A DNA stretch of 8,021 bases from assembly GCA_021811025.1 (NCBI GenBank), contig JAJZPX010000084.1, positions 1 to 8,021 of the forward strand. Direction: 5' to 3'. Origin of the DNA: Actinomycetes bacterium. Lineage in GTDB: Bacteria > Actinomycetota > Coriobacteriia > Anaerosomatales > JAJZPX01. The position numbers were made by a program, and so were the translations under genes. Each line of letters starts with the position of its first letter. The stretch's first letter is position 1. Below are positions 1-5,740 of this stretch, one piece after another. The notes below the pieces were generated by a model. That model had not been told where the DNA came from. It made no database searches and saw only the letters and a program-made list of their open reading frames with translations.

Positions 1-175
1 CCTTCAGCTGCGCGTTATCGAAGAACGTCGCGCCCGTCTCCCGCACGTCGGGCACCGAGCCGAGATCGTCCCCCGCCACGAACTCCCACCGCAGCGGCGC
101 CAGCGCGGAGCGTATCTCGGCGAGCTTCCCCTTGTTGCGGGTGGCGACGACGACGCGCTTGCGGCTAGCGGCCAT
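1..175 (-). CDS. rdgB: RdgB/HAM1-type non-canonical purine NTP pyrophosphatase, N-terminal part (cut by window edge)
   Basis: Only the first 58 residues are in the window; the rest lies beyond base 1. The family hydrolyses dITP, XTP and related damaged purine nucleoside triphosphates to monophosphates plus pyrophosphate, keeping them out of DNA and RNA (family knowledge). The opening VVVATRNKGKLAEI (residues 8-21) is the family's N-terminal substrate-binding signature, and ETGATFFDNAQLK (46-58) matches the usual E-x-G-x-T-F-x-x-N-A motif. The ATG at 175-173 overlaps the end of rph by 11 bases (ATGGCCGCTAG), so translation is probably coupled to rph; the only upstream purine-rich stretch, AAGG, is rather far from the ATG. 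It is the last visible gene of a murI-phosphodiesterase-rph-rdgB series. Identity is secure; total length and C-terminus cannot be judged. Confidence 0.93.
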   Translation of the reverse strand, partial: MAASRKRVVVATRNKGKLAEIRSALAPLRWEFVAGDDLGSVPDVRETGATFFDNAQLK

Positions 176-905
176 AGCTCATGATGCCTTCGAGTATCGC
201 CTTGCGCTGCAGCGACACGAGGGAGGAGATGCCGGCCGAGGCGAGATCGACCAGATCGTTCAGGCGCTCGCGATCGAACGGGGCGCGCTCGGCCGTCCCC
301 TGCACCTCGACGAACCGCCCGCGGCCGTCCATGACTACGTTCATGTCGACCTCGGCCGTCGAGTCCTCCGCGTAGTCCAGATCGAGCATGGGCACGCCGT
401 CGACGACACCGACGGAGATCGCCGCGACGTGCTCGGACAGCGGGAGCTCGCGGATCTTGCCCGCCTCGCGCCAGGTGACGAGCGCGTCGTGCAGCGCCAG
501 GAAGCTCCCGGTGATCGACGCGGCACGCGTGCCGCCGTCCGCCTGGATGACGTCGCAGTCGACGTTCACCGTGTACTCGCCGCCGAGCCCTCCGAGGTCG
601 GTGACCGCCCTCAGCGACCTGCCGACGAGCCGCTGGATTTCGTGCGTGCGCCCGCTGGGCCGCCCGGCCGTGACCTCGCGCCGCGTCCGCGTGTGCGTGG
701 ACGCGGGAAGCAGCGAGTACTCGGCGGTCACCCACCCCTGCCCCGACCCGCGACGCCACTGCGCCACCTGCTCCGAGACCGTCGCCGCGCACAGGACGAC
801 CGTGTCGCCTATCTCGAAGAGGCACGAGCCCGGAGCGTTGCGGAGGTACCCCCGCGTGAAGCGGATGGGCCGCAGCTCGTCGGCCGAACGATCCTTGCGT
901 GGCAT
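165..905 (-). CDS. rph: Ribonuclease PH (tRNA 3'-end phosphorolytic exonuclease)
   Basis: Encodes 246 residues, normal for RNase PH, which trims the 3' ends of tRNA precursors using phosphate and releasing nucleoside diphosphates (family knowledge). Recognisable segments in order: a D-E-L-R-P-I start region (residues 9-14), the GWVTAEYSLLP block, the SGRTHEIQRLVGRSLRA block with the phosphate-binding arginine region, the VDCDVIQADGGTRAASITG block, and LDLDYAEDSTAEVDMNVV followed by VEVQGTAE near the C-terminus. The core looks intact. ATG at 905 is chosen because AGGA sits seven bases upstream; a TTG immediately before it (908) is possible and would add one residue. The gene follows the phosphodiesterase by 48 bases and overlaps rdgB by 11. 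Its Shine-Dalgarno lies in a perfect inverted repeat, described separately. Confidence 0.96.
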   Translation of the reverse strand: MPRKDRSADELRPIRFTRGYLRNAPGSCLFEIGDTVVLCAATVSEQVAQWRRGSGQGWVTAEYSLLPASTHTRTRREVTAGRPSGRTHEIQRLVGRSLRAVTDLGGLGGEYTVNVDCDVIQADGGTRAASITGSFLALHDALVTWREAGKIRELPLSEHVAAISVGVVDGVPMLDLDYAEDSTAEVDMNVVMDGRGRFVEVQGTAERAPFDRERLNDLVDLASAGISSLVSLQRKAILEGIMSYGR

Positions 906-907
906 CA

Positions 908-932
908 AGGCGTCCTTTCGCCCGGGACGCCT
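908..932 (-). promoter_or_regulatory. 8-bp inverted repeat overlapping the rph ribosome-binding site
   Basis: In the rph mRNA sense the sequence reads AGGCGTCC, a nine-base loop CGGGCGAAA, then GGACGCCT, a perfect 8-bp GC-rich stem. The 3' arm includes GGA of the AGGA Shine-Dalgarno and ends two bases before the ATG (it abuts the possible TTG start). If it forms in RNA it should hide the rph ribosome-binding site. There is no following T-run, so it does not look like an intrinsic terminator for the upstream gene. The repeat is seen directly; its regulatory role is inference. Confidence 0.5.
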
Positions 933-953
933 CTGACGAGCGCCCCCCGTGGT

Positions 954-1709
954 CTACCCGACCTCGACGGTCAGCATCTCCTCAGCGAGCATGACCTCGC
1001 CGCCGAACGACCGCCGGGCGCCGGCGAGCAGTTCCTCGCGGTCCGCGGTCGGCCAGAGGTGCGTGAGGATCAGCGTCCTCGCCCCTGAGCGCGTCGCGAG
1101 CTCCCCCGCCTCCTCGGCCGTCATGTGCGGCGCGAGCCCGGCGTACCGCTCGGGCAGCGTCGCCTCGCACAGCAGCACGTCGGCTCCCGCCGCCGCGTCG
1201 AGCACCGGCGTCCCGAAACGCGAGTCGGAAGTGTAGCACAGGAGCTTGCCGTCCGACGCGATGCGCAGCGCGAACGTGTCCTCGATGTGCTCCACGAGCC
1301 GCGGCGTGAACTGGAGGTCGCCGACGACGACCGGCTCGAGCGGCTCGAGAGTCTTCAGCGAGAAGGCGGCGTGGAAGTCCTCGCGCCCGCGCTCGTCGAG
1401 GAAGCACGACATGCTCTCGAGGAGGCCCGGAGGCGCGTACAGCGGCACGGGGCCGACCTCGGCCGGACCGCCGGGCGCGTACCGTATGGCGGCCTGCAGC
1501 GCGAAGAGGTCGAGGAAGTGGTCGGGGTGACGGTGGGTGACGAACACGGCGTGGATCGCGAGGGGATCGGTGATGCGCGCGAGGTTCGCGAGGCTGCCGT
1601 TCCCGCAGTCCACTACGACGCGGGTGGACGCGGTCTCGACGAGATACGAGGAGCACGCCTGCCCCGCGCCGGCGTACGACGCGGCGGACCCAGCCACAGT
1701 CAGACGCAT
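954..1709 (-). CDS. Metallo-beta-lactamase-fold phosphodiesterase, Rv1339-like (probable cyclic-nucleotide phosphodiesterase)
   Basis: Encodes 251 residues. The zinc-binding signature H59-R-H61-P-D63-H64 is complete. Further likely metal ligands are H141 (LVEHIEDT), D162 (YTSDSRFG) and H217 in ILTHLWPT, an overall plan like RNase Z and class II cyclic phosphodiesterases. No signal peptide or membrane segment is seen, so it is probably cytoplasmic. The position between murI and rph is that of M. tuberculosis Rv1339, reported as an atypical class II phosphodiesterase that lowers cAMP; function here is inferred from that synteny and the motifs. The reading frame is open further upstream to 1805, but ATG at 1709 is chosen because GAGGAGG lies just before it and the family core begins there. 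It starts 28 bases after murI, consistent with an operon. An RNase Z-like nuclease or another phosphodiesterase specificity cannot be excluded. Confidence 0.85.
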   Translation of the reverse strand: MRLTVAGSAASYAGAGQACSSYLVETASTRVVVDCGNGSLANLARITDPLAIHAVFVTHRHPDHFLDLFALQAAIRYAPGGPAEVGPVPLYAPPGLLESMSCFLDERGREDFHAAFSLKTLEPLEPVVVGDLQFTPRLVEHIEDTFALRIASDGKLLCYTSDSRFGTPVLDAAAGADVLLCEATLPERYAGLAPHMTAEEAGELATRSGARTLILTHLWPTADREELLAGARRSFGGEVMLAEEMLTVEVG

Positions 1710-1737
1710 GCGACCTCCTCGTGACCGGCGGCCCGCC

Positions 1738-2649
1738 TCAGCCGACCGTTCGGACCCCCCCGGTACCTTCGAGCCCCAGCCGAGCGGCACCCGCAGCGAG
1801 CTCATCTACGCTTACAGCTTCCACCATACGTATCTCCCGGCGCAACACGCGCGATCCCAGACGGCGGAACTCGTCGGGATCGCCCGTGGTGGCGAACGAG
1901 TGCACGACGTCGCCGCCGTCCCTGAGCTGGCCGCGCACGCACAGCGTGTCCGCCACCTCGCGCGCGGTCTCCTCGGCCGAGGAGATCAGGCGCACGCTCG
2001 AGCCGACCGCGGACTGGATGGCCGCGGAGAGCAGCGGGAAGTGGGTGCAGCCGAGGACGAGAGTGTCGATGCCGGTGCGTTTCAGCGGATCGAGGTAGTC
2101 GCGCGCCATCCGGTACAGCGCGGGGCGCACGAACACGTCCGCCGAGTCGCTCATCCAGTCCTCGAGCGGTCCGGGCCCTCGCCGGAGTCCGCTCTCCACG
2201 ACCTCCACGAAGTTCTGCGTCGCGACCGAGTAGACGGTGACGCCCGCGTCGATCGCCCTGACCGCGTCCGAGTAGGCGCCGGACTCGATCGTGCCCGTCG
2301 TCCCGATCACGCCGACGCGGCGGTTCACCGTGGCTTTCACCGCGGCTCGCGCCCCCGGCTCGACTACGCCCACGACGGGCACGTCGAACGACTGCTGAGC
2401 CGCCACGAGGCCCGCGGCCGTCGCCGTGTTGCACGCGATCACGATGAGCTTCACGGGGCGCTGCGCGAGCCACGCGCCGATCTCCAGCACGAAGCGGCGC
2501 ACCTCGTCGAGCGGCCGCGGGCCGTAGGGACAGCGCGCGGAATCGCCCAGGTATACGACGGACTCGCTCGGCAGCACGCGCATGATCTCGGCCGCGACGG
2601 TGAGCCCGCCGAGGCCCGAGTCGAAGATGCCGATTGGGAGCTCTCTCAT
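1738..2649 (-). CDS. murI: Glutamate racemase
   Basis: Encodes 303 residues. The enzyme makes D-glutamate from L-glutamate for peptidoglycan synthesis, using two cysteines as acid/base (family knowledge). Visible motifs: GIFDSGLGGLTV (residues 7-18) with the substrate-contacting D-S pair, YLGDSARCPYG (33-43), the first catalytic cysteine C73 in ACNTATAA, and the second, C201, in LGCTHFPLL. Both catalytic motifs are intact. The frame is open upstream to 2706, but homology starts at ATG 2649. No Shine-Dalgarno precedes that ATG; a TATACT hexamer ends seven bases before it, suggesting leaderless transcription. One oddity: the ACP-x-F-V segment usual for the family after the second domain's strand reads ATQNFVEVV (143-151). 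It is first in the murI-phosphodiesterase-rph-rdgB series and divergent from the hydrogenase protease gene. Confidence 0.95.
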   Translation of the reverse strand: MRELPIGIFDSGLGGLTVAAEIMRVLPSESVVYLGDSARCPYGPRPLDEVRRFVLEIGAWLAQRPVKLIVIACNTATAAGLVAAQQSFDVPVVGVVEPGARAAVKATVNRRVGVIGTTGTIESGAYSDAVRAIDAGVTVYSVATQNFVEVVESGLRRGPGPLEDWMSDSADVFVRPALYRMARDYLDPLKRTGIDTLVLGCTHFPLLSAAIQSAVGSSVRLISSAEETAREVADTLCVRGQLRDGGDVVHSFATTGDPDEFRRLGSRVLRREIRMVEAVSVDELAAGAARLGLEGTGGVRTVG

Positions 2650-2662
2650 GCGTTCGAGTATA
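2650..2662 (-). promoter_or_regulatory. Candidate -10 element for a leaderless murI transcript
   Basis: On the minus strand TATACT (2662-2657) matches five of six positions of the bacterial -10 consensus TATAAT. It is followed by CGAACGC and then the murI ATG, which puts the expected transcription start at or next to the A of the ATG. No convincing -35 hexamer was found 16-19 bases upstream, and no Shine-Dalgarno is present. The placement is seen directly; promoter activity is inferred. Confidence 0.45.
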
Positions 2663-2721
2663 CCGTTAGGCGCGGTGCCCCACCCGCCGGCCGTCGCAGC
2701 CGTCACAGCCGATCCGCGATG

Positions 2722-2750
2722 CTGACAACGGGGCTCGCAACAGGGATACT
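2722..2750 (+). promoter_or_regulatory. Candidate promoter for the hydrogenase maturation protease gene
   Basis: CTGACA (2722-2727, five of six to TTGACA), a 17-base spacer, then GATACT (2745-2750, four of six to TATAAT). The -10-like box is followed by six bases, CGTCGC, and the ATG at 2757, so the expected transcription start falls on or beside the start codon. There is no Shine-Dalgarno before the ATG. Spacing and matches make this one of the better promoter candidates in the window; a leaderless mRNA is inferred. Confidence 0.5.
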
Positions 2751-2756
2751 CGTCGC

Positions 2757-3188
2757 ATGACTGAGAACCTCGTGATCTGCATCGGGAACGTGTCGCGCGG
2801 CGACGACGGGGCCGCGCACCTCGTGGCCGCGCTGCTGGAGGCCCGTCTGCCGGCGTCCGTTCGCCTGCTGACGGCGCCGCAGCTCGACATCGACATGGCG
2901 GACGAGGCCGCGGAAGCCGACAGCGTCGTTCTCGTCGACGCCGAGCGGCGGCACGGGCCGCCGGTGGAGGTGCGATCGGTTGAGGCCGCGCCGCACGGCG
3001 AGTACGGTCACGCGCTCGAGCCCGGCCACCTGCTCGACATCGCGTGGGCGCTCTACTCCGCCCGCCCCCGCATGACGCTCGTCACGCTCGCCGCGCCCGA
3101 GATGGAGCACGGCGAGGGTCTCTCACCCACGGCCGAGGAGGCCGCGAGAGAGGCGGCGGAGGTCGTCCTGCGGCTGCTCGAAGCCTAG
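2757..3188 (+). CDS. [NiFe]-hydrogenase maturation protease (HycI/HyaD/HybD family)
   Basis: Encodes 143 residues, slightly short for this family of Ni-dependent endopeptidases, which remove the C-terminal tail of the hydrogenase large subunit after Ni insertion (family knowledge). The opening CIGNVSRGDDGAA (residues 8-20) is the G-N-x-x-x-x-D-D-G signature, with D16 matching the first Ni-sensing acidic residue. D61 in VVLVDAE and H85 in GHALEPGHLL match the other two. The ending HGEGLSPTAEEA also fits. No signal peptide. It is the only plus-strand gene, convergent with the hydrogenase operon (seven bases apart), and its natural substrate is very probably the large subunit encoded at 3447-4841, which has a 19-residue tail beyond its last Ni ligand. 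ATG at 2757 is chosen for the signature position; there is no ribosome-binding site. Confidence 0.9.
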   Translation: MTENLVICIGNVSRGDDGAAHLVAALLEARLPASVRLLTAPQLDIDMADEAAEADSVVLVDAERRHGPPVEVRSVEAAPHGEYGHALEPGHLLDIAWALYSARPRMTLVTLAAPEMEHGEGLSPTAEEAAREAAEVVLRLLEA

Positions 3189-3192
3189 CCGC
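3170..3192. other. Inverted repeat between convergent genes, possible bidirectional hairpin
   Basis: GCGGCT (3170-3175) pairs with AGCCGC (3187-3192), and inside it GCT (3176-3178) can pair with AGC (3182-3184), with CT left as a bulge. The element spans the end of the protease gene and most of the seven-base gap before the convergent hydrogenase operon ends. It has no T-run on either side, so it is at best a weak or factor-assisted terminator. Confidence 0.3.
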
Positions 3193-3195
3193 CGC

Positions 3196-3450
3196 TCAGC
3201 ACACCAGCGCCTTCCACTGCTGCAGCGCGTGCTCGGCGCCCGACTTGCCCCACATGTCGACCACTCGCTGGTCGCCGCACACCGCCTCGACGAAGCGCAT
3301 GTAGCCGTCACGGTCGGGGTCGAGCGAGGATATGTTCGACGCGCCGTGCGCCGACGCCCAGATCATCATCGCCACCCCCTTGCCGAAGCTGTCCTCGAGG
3401 CGCTTGCGCACGTGCTGGTCGAGTGCGTCACGGATGTCCACGCGCGTCAC
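3196..3450 (-). CDS. Uncharacterised 84-residue protein, last gene of the hydrogenase operon
   Basis: I do not recognise this protein. It starts with GTG at 3450-3448, overlapping the stop codon of the hydrogenase large subunit by four bases (GTGA). This, plus its position as the distal gene of the operon, is the main evidence that it is real. A G-rich stretch (GAGGGG) sits very close to the GTG, so translation is probably coupled. The product looks soluble and mostly helical, with an amphipathic start (DIRDALDQHVRKRLEDSFG), a short hydrophobic stretch around residues 25-33 (GVAMMIWAS), an acidic DPDRDGY segment (44-50) and two cysteines: C58 and C84, the C-terminal residue. No CxxC or CxxxC cluster motif is present, so it is not an obvious iron-sulfur protein. 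A hydrogenase-specific accessory or small structural subunit is the inference from context. Confidence 0.72.
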   Translation of the reverse strand: MTRVDIRDALDQHVRKRLEDSFGKGVAMMIWASAHGASNISSLDPDRDGYMRFVEAVCGDQRVVDMWGKSGAEHALQQWKALVC

Positions 3451-4841
3451 CGCCCCTCGCCGCGCGCGTGCAGCACCTCGACGCTGAACGGCATCCGCCC
3501 CACCTCGTGCGTGGCGCACGAGAGGCACGGGTCGTAGGCGCGGATCCCCAGCTCCATCTTCTGCCGCACGGCGTCGGGCAGCTTGCCGTCGAGGACGGCC
3601 TCGCCCTGCACCGCCTGGGCGGCCGCTCGGCCGATGGCGACGCTGTTCTGGGTGGTGGCGACGATGATCTCGGCCCGCGTGACTCGGCCGACGTCGTCCG
3701 CCTCGTAGTGGTGTATCAGCGTCCCGCGCGGCGCCTCGACCGCGGCCGAGCCGCTCCCGGCGCGCCGCTCCACCTTCACGCGCACGTCGTCCCCCGAGGT
3801 CGCGGAATCGGCGAGCAGCGCCTCCATCCGCTCGAGGACTGCGACGAGCTCGATCATCCTCGCCCAGTGGTACGCCAGCGCGGCCGAGGTCTCGCCGAGC
3901 TCCGAGCGGAACGCCGAGGCCGCGGCGTTCGCGCGCTCGCCGCGCATGTCCTCCGCGATCCGCAGCCGCGCCAGCGGCCCGACGCGGTAGTGGCCGTCGG
4001 GCACGCCGAGCGCCTTCAGGTACGGCGCCTTGGCGTACGTCCACGGCAGCGTGACCTCGCCGATGTGCTCGGCGTAGCCCGAAGCGTCGAATTCCGCGCG
4101 GGAGCCGTCGGGCCCCAGCGCGACCAGCGTCCCGTCGTACACGTCGAACGCCCGGCCGCCGGCGATCTGCGCGACGAGCGGGGTGTCGGCCGAGGCGAAG
4201 CCCGGGTGCTCGGCGAGCAGCCGCAGGGTGGCCTCGCGCGACAGCGCCTCGGCCTCCTCCGCGCCCGGCAGCGCCTCGCGCACGACCGCGAGCAGCTCCT
4301 TGCGGACGTCGTCGGGCAGCGCCCGGCTCATCCCGCCCGGGATCGCCGTCACCGGGTGCCCCGCCTGTCCGCCGATCGCCTCGACGACGCGCTGACCGGC
4401 CTTCCGCAGCGAAATCGCGGCTCGGGCGAGGTCCGGCCGCGCCTCGAGCACGCCGAGGAGGTCGCGGCTCGCGGCGCCGTCGCCGAGGAGGAAGTCGGGC
4501 CCCGCGAGCAGGAAGAAGTGCAGCGCGTGGTCGTGCACGAACCCCGCCAGCTGCAACAGCTCGCGAAGCGAGCGTGCGGCCGGCGGCAGCTCCGCGCCGA
4601 GCAGAGCGTCGGCGGCCTTCACCGCGGCGATGTGGTGGCTCACGGGGCAGATGCCGCAGATGCGGCTCGTGACGAGCGGCATCTCCCAGATCATGCGGCC
4701 CTCGAGGATCTTCTCGAATCCGCGGAACTCAAGCACGTTGAAGCTGGCTTCCTTCACCCGGCCGTCGTCCCCCACCACGAGCGACACGCGCCCGTGCCCT
4801 TCGATCCTGGTGACTGCAGGGAGGCGCAGAGTACGGGTCAC
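3447..4841 (-). CDS. mvhA: [NiFe]-hydrogenase large (catalytic) subunit, MvhA-like group 3 type
   Basis: Encodes 464 residues. The large subunit holds the Ni-Fe(CN)2CO active site and splits or forms H2. Both Ni-binding motifs are intact: R60-I-C62-G-I-C65 with H69 near the N-terminus, and D437-P-C439-L-S-C442-A-T-H445 near the C-terminus. The start region TRIEGHGRVSL is typical. A 19-residue tail after H445 should be removed by a maturation protease such as the one encoded at 2757-3188. The length and SCATH ending resemble methyl-viologen-reducing/F420-type group 3 enzymes. The partner small subunit lacks a Tat signal, so the enzyme is cytoplasmic. GTG at 4841 is chosen: it overlaps the small-subunit stop by four bases (GTGA) and has AGAGGGGG eight bases upstream; an in-frame GTG at 4850 is too close to that site. 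Physiological direction cannot be read from sequence. Confidence 0.95.
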   Translation of the reverse strand: MTRTLRLPAVTRIEGHGRVSLVVGDDGRVKEASFNVLEFRGFEKILEGRMIWEMPLVTSRICGICPVSHHIAAVKAADALLGAELPPAARSLRELLQLAGFVHDHALHFFLLAGPDFLLGDGAASRDLLGVLEARPDLARAAISLRKAGQRVVEAIGGQAGHPVTAIPGGMSRALPDDVRKELLAVVREALPGAEEAEALSREATLRLLAEHPGFASADTPLVAQIAGGRAFDVYDGTLVALGPDGSRAEFDASGYAEHIGEVTLPWTYAKAPYLKALGVPDGHYRVGPLARLRIAEDMRGERANAAASAFRSELGETSAALAYHWARMIELVAVLERMEALLADSATSGDDVRVKVERRAGSGSAAVEAPRGTLIHHYEADDVGRVTRAEIIVATTQNSVAIGRAAAQAVQGEAVLDGKLPDAVRQKMELGIRAYDPCLSCATHEVGRMPFSVEVLHARGEGR

Positions 4842-5740
4842 CGCGACCACCCCCTCTTCGTCACCGTGCTCGGCAGGACGGACGACGGCAGCCCGAAGCG
4901 GTAGCCGGTGCCGATGAGGTCGTCGAGGAACATGATCGCCCCCGCGGGCAGGATCGCGGCGAGCGTGTCGACCATCTTCGCTCCCTGCTCGAACTCCTTT
5001 CGGCTCGGCCCCATGCACCCGCGGCACGGAACGTTGGACGCCGGGCACCTCGCCCCGCATCCCTCGCGGGTGACCGGGCCCATGCAGATGACGCCCTGCT
5101 CCAGCAGGCAGCGCTCGGGGTCGATGCTGTCGAGCTCCATCACGCCGTAGACGGCGTCGGACACGAAGCCGCTGTCGTGCTGGAGCATCGTCTCGTGGCG
5201 CCTCGAGCACTCCGTGCACAGCGTGCGCCGCGGCGCCTCGAACTCTCGCCCCTCGAGGATCGCGGTGAGCGCGTCGAGCAGCATCTCGGGCACAGGCGAG
5301 CATCCGGGCACCTCGACGTCCACGTCGACTACCGCCGAGACCGGCCGGACTTCCGGCCGGAGCGCAGGGATGGGAGGGTCGGCCTCCGGATCTGCCTGGA
5401 GCGGCGGCTTGCCGCTCCCGTAGGCGGCGGCGAAGACGTCCGCAGTCTGAACGACGTTGCGCAGCCCGCCGACGCCTCCGAGCGTCGCGCACGCGCCCAT
5501 CGCAACGAGCGTGCGAGCCTTCGCGCGCGCCTCGCGCACGGTCGCCTCGTCGAGGGCCGTCCCTACGGCGCCCTCCACGAGCACGACGTCGCACTCCGGG
5601 ATCTCCTCGGCGTCGGTCAGCGGCGAGCGCACCAGCTCCACGGCGCCGAGCAGGTCCACGAGCTTCTCGTGCAGGTCCAGGAGCGCGAGGTGGCATCCCG
5701 TGCACCCGCCCAGCACGACCGTCGCGAGCTTCGGCTTCAT
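4838..5740 (-). CDS. mvhG: [NiFe]-hydrogenase small subunit, MvhG-like
   Basis: Encodes 300 residues and carries the iron-sulfur relay between the Ni-Fe site and the redox partner. The proximal [4Fe-4S] ligands are C13 and C16 in GGCTGCH, C84 in GACA and C147 in VPGCSP. Further cysteines follow at 175, 178, 211, 219, 228, 232, 239 and 242, enough for the medial and distal clusters, with the CMGP segment typical of group 3 enzymes. No twin-arginine signal or transmembrane helix is present, so it is cytoplasmic, unlike uptake hydrogenases of group 1. The ATG at 5740 overlaps the preceding stop (ATGA, four bases), with GGAAGGGGG six bases upstream. It overlaps the large-subunit start by four bases at its own end. 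The usual PGCPP around the last proximal cysteine reads PGCSP here, a mild variation. Confidence 0.95.
   Translation of the reverse strand: MKPKLATVVLGGCTGCHLALLDLHEKLVDLLGAVELVRSPLTDAEEIPECDVVLVEGAVGTALDEATVREARAKARTLVAMGACATLGGVGGLRNVVQTADVFAAAYGSGKPPLQADPEADPPIPALRPEVRPVSAVVDVDVEVPGCSPVPEMLLDALTAILEGREFEAPRRTLCTECSRRHETMLQHDSGFVSDAVYGVMELDSIDPERCLLEQGVICMGPVTREGCGARCPASNVPCRGCMGPSRKEFEQGAKMVDTLAAILPAGAIMFLDDLIGTGYRFGLPSSVLPSTVTKRGWSR
5341..5360. repeat. Short perfect inverted repeat inside the hydrogenase small-subunit gene
   Basis: CCGGCCGG (5341-5348) is repeated at 5353-5360 with only ACTT between. Because the unit is its own reverse complement, it is both a direct and an inverted repeat and could fold into an 8-bp all-GC hairpin on either strand. 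It encodes the R-P-E-V-R-P-V stretch around residues 128-134. It may simply reflect GC-rich codons for a repeated R-P pair. Confidence 0.4.

Noticed and set aside
1710..1805. Longer start for the phosphodiesterase at 1805
   Set aside because: It would overlap the end of murI by 68 bases with an unconserved sequence, whereas ATG 1709 has a strong GAGGAGG site.
2650..2706. Longer start for glutamate racemase at 2706
   Set aside because: The additional 19 residues do not resemble the family, and they would be translated across the -10-like box.
1537..2760. Plus-strand open frame of 407 codons opposite murI and the phosphodiesterase
   Set aside because: It is arginine- and histidine-rich, without domains, and antisense to two clearly identified genes.
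3423..4904. Plus-strand open frame of 493 codons opposite the hydrogenase large subunit
   Set aside because: It is antisense to a gene with complete family motifs, is very rich in arginine and has no recognisable domain; long antisense frames are expected in GC-rich coding DNA.
4842..5705. N-terminal extension of the large-subunit frame up to 5705
   Set aside because: The extension runs inside the small-subunit gene in another frame, has low-complexity arginine-rich sequence, and the hydrogenase family start fits GTG at 4841.
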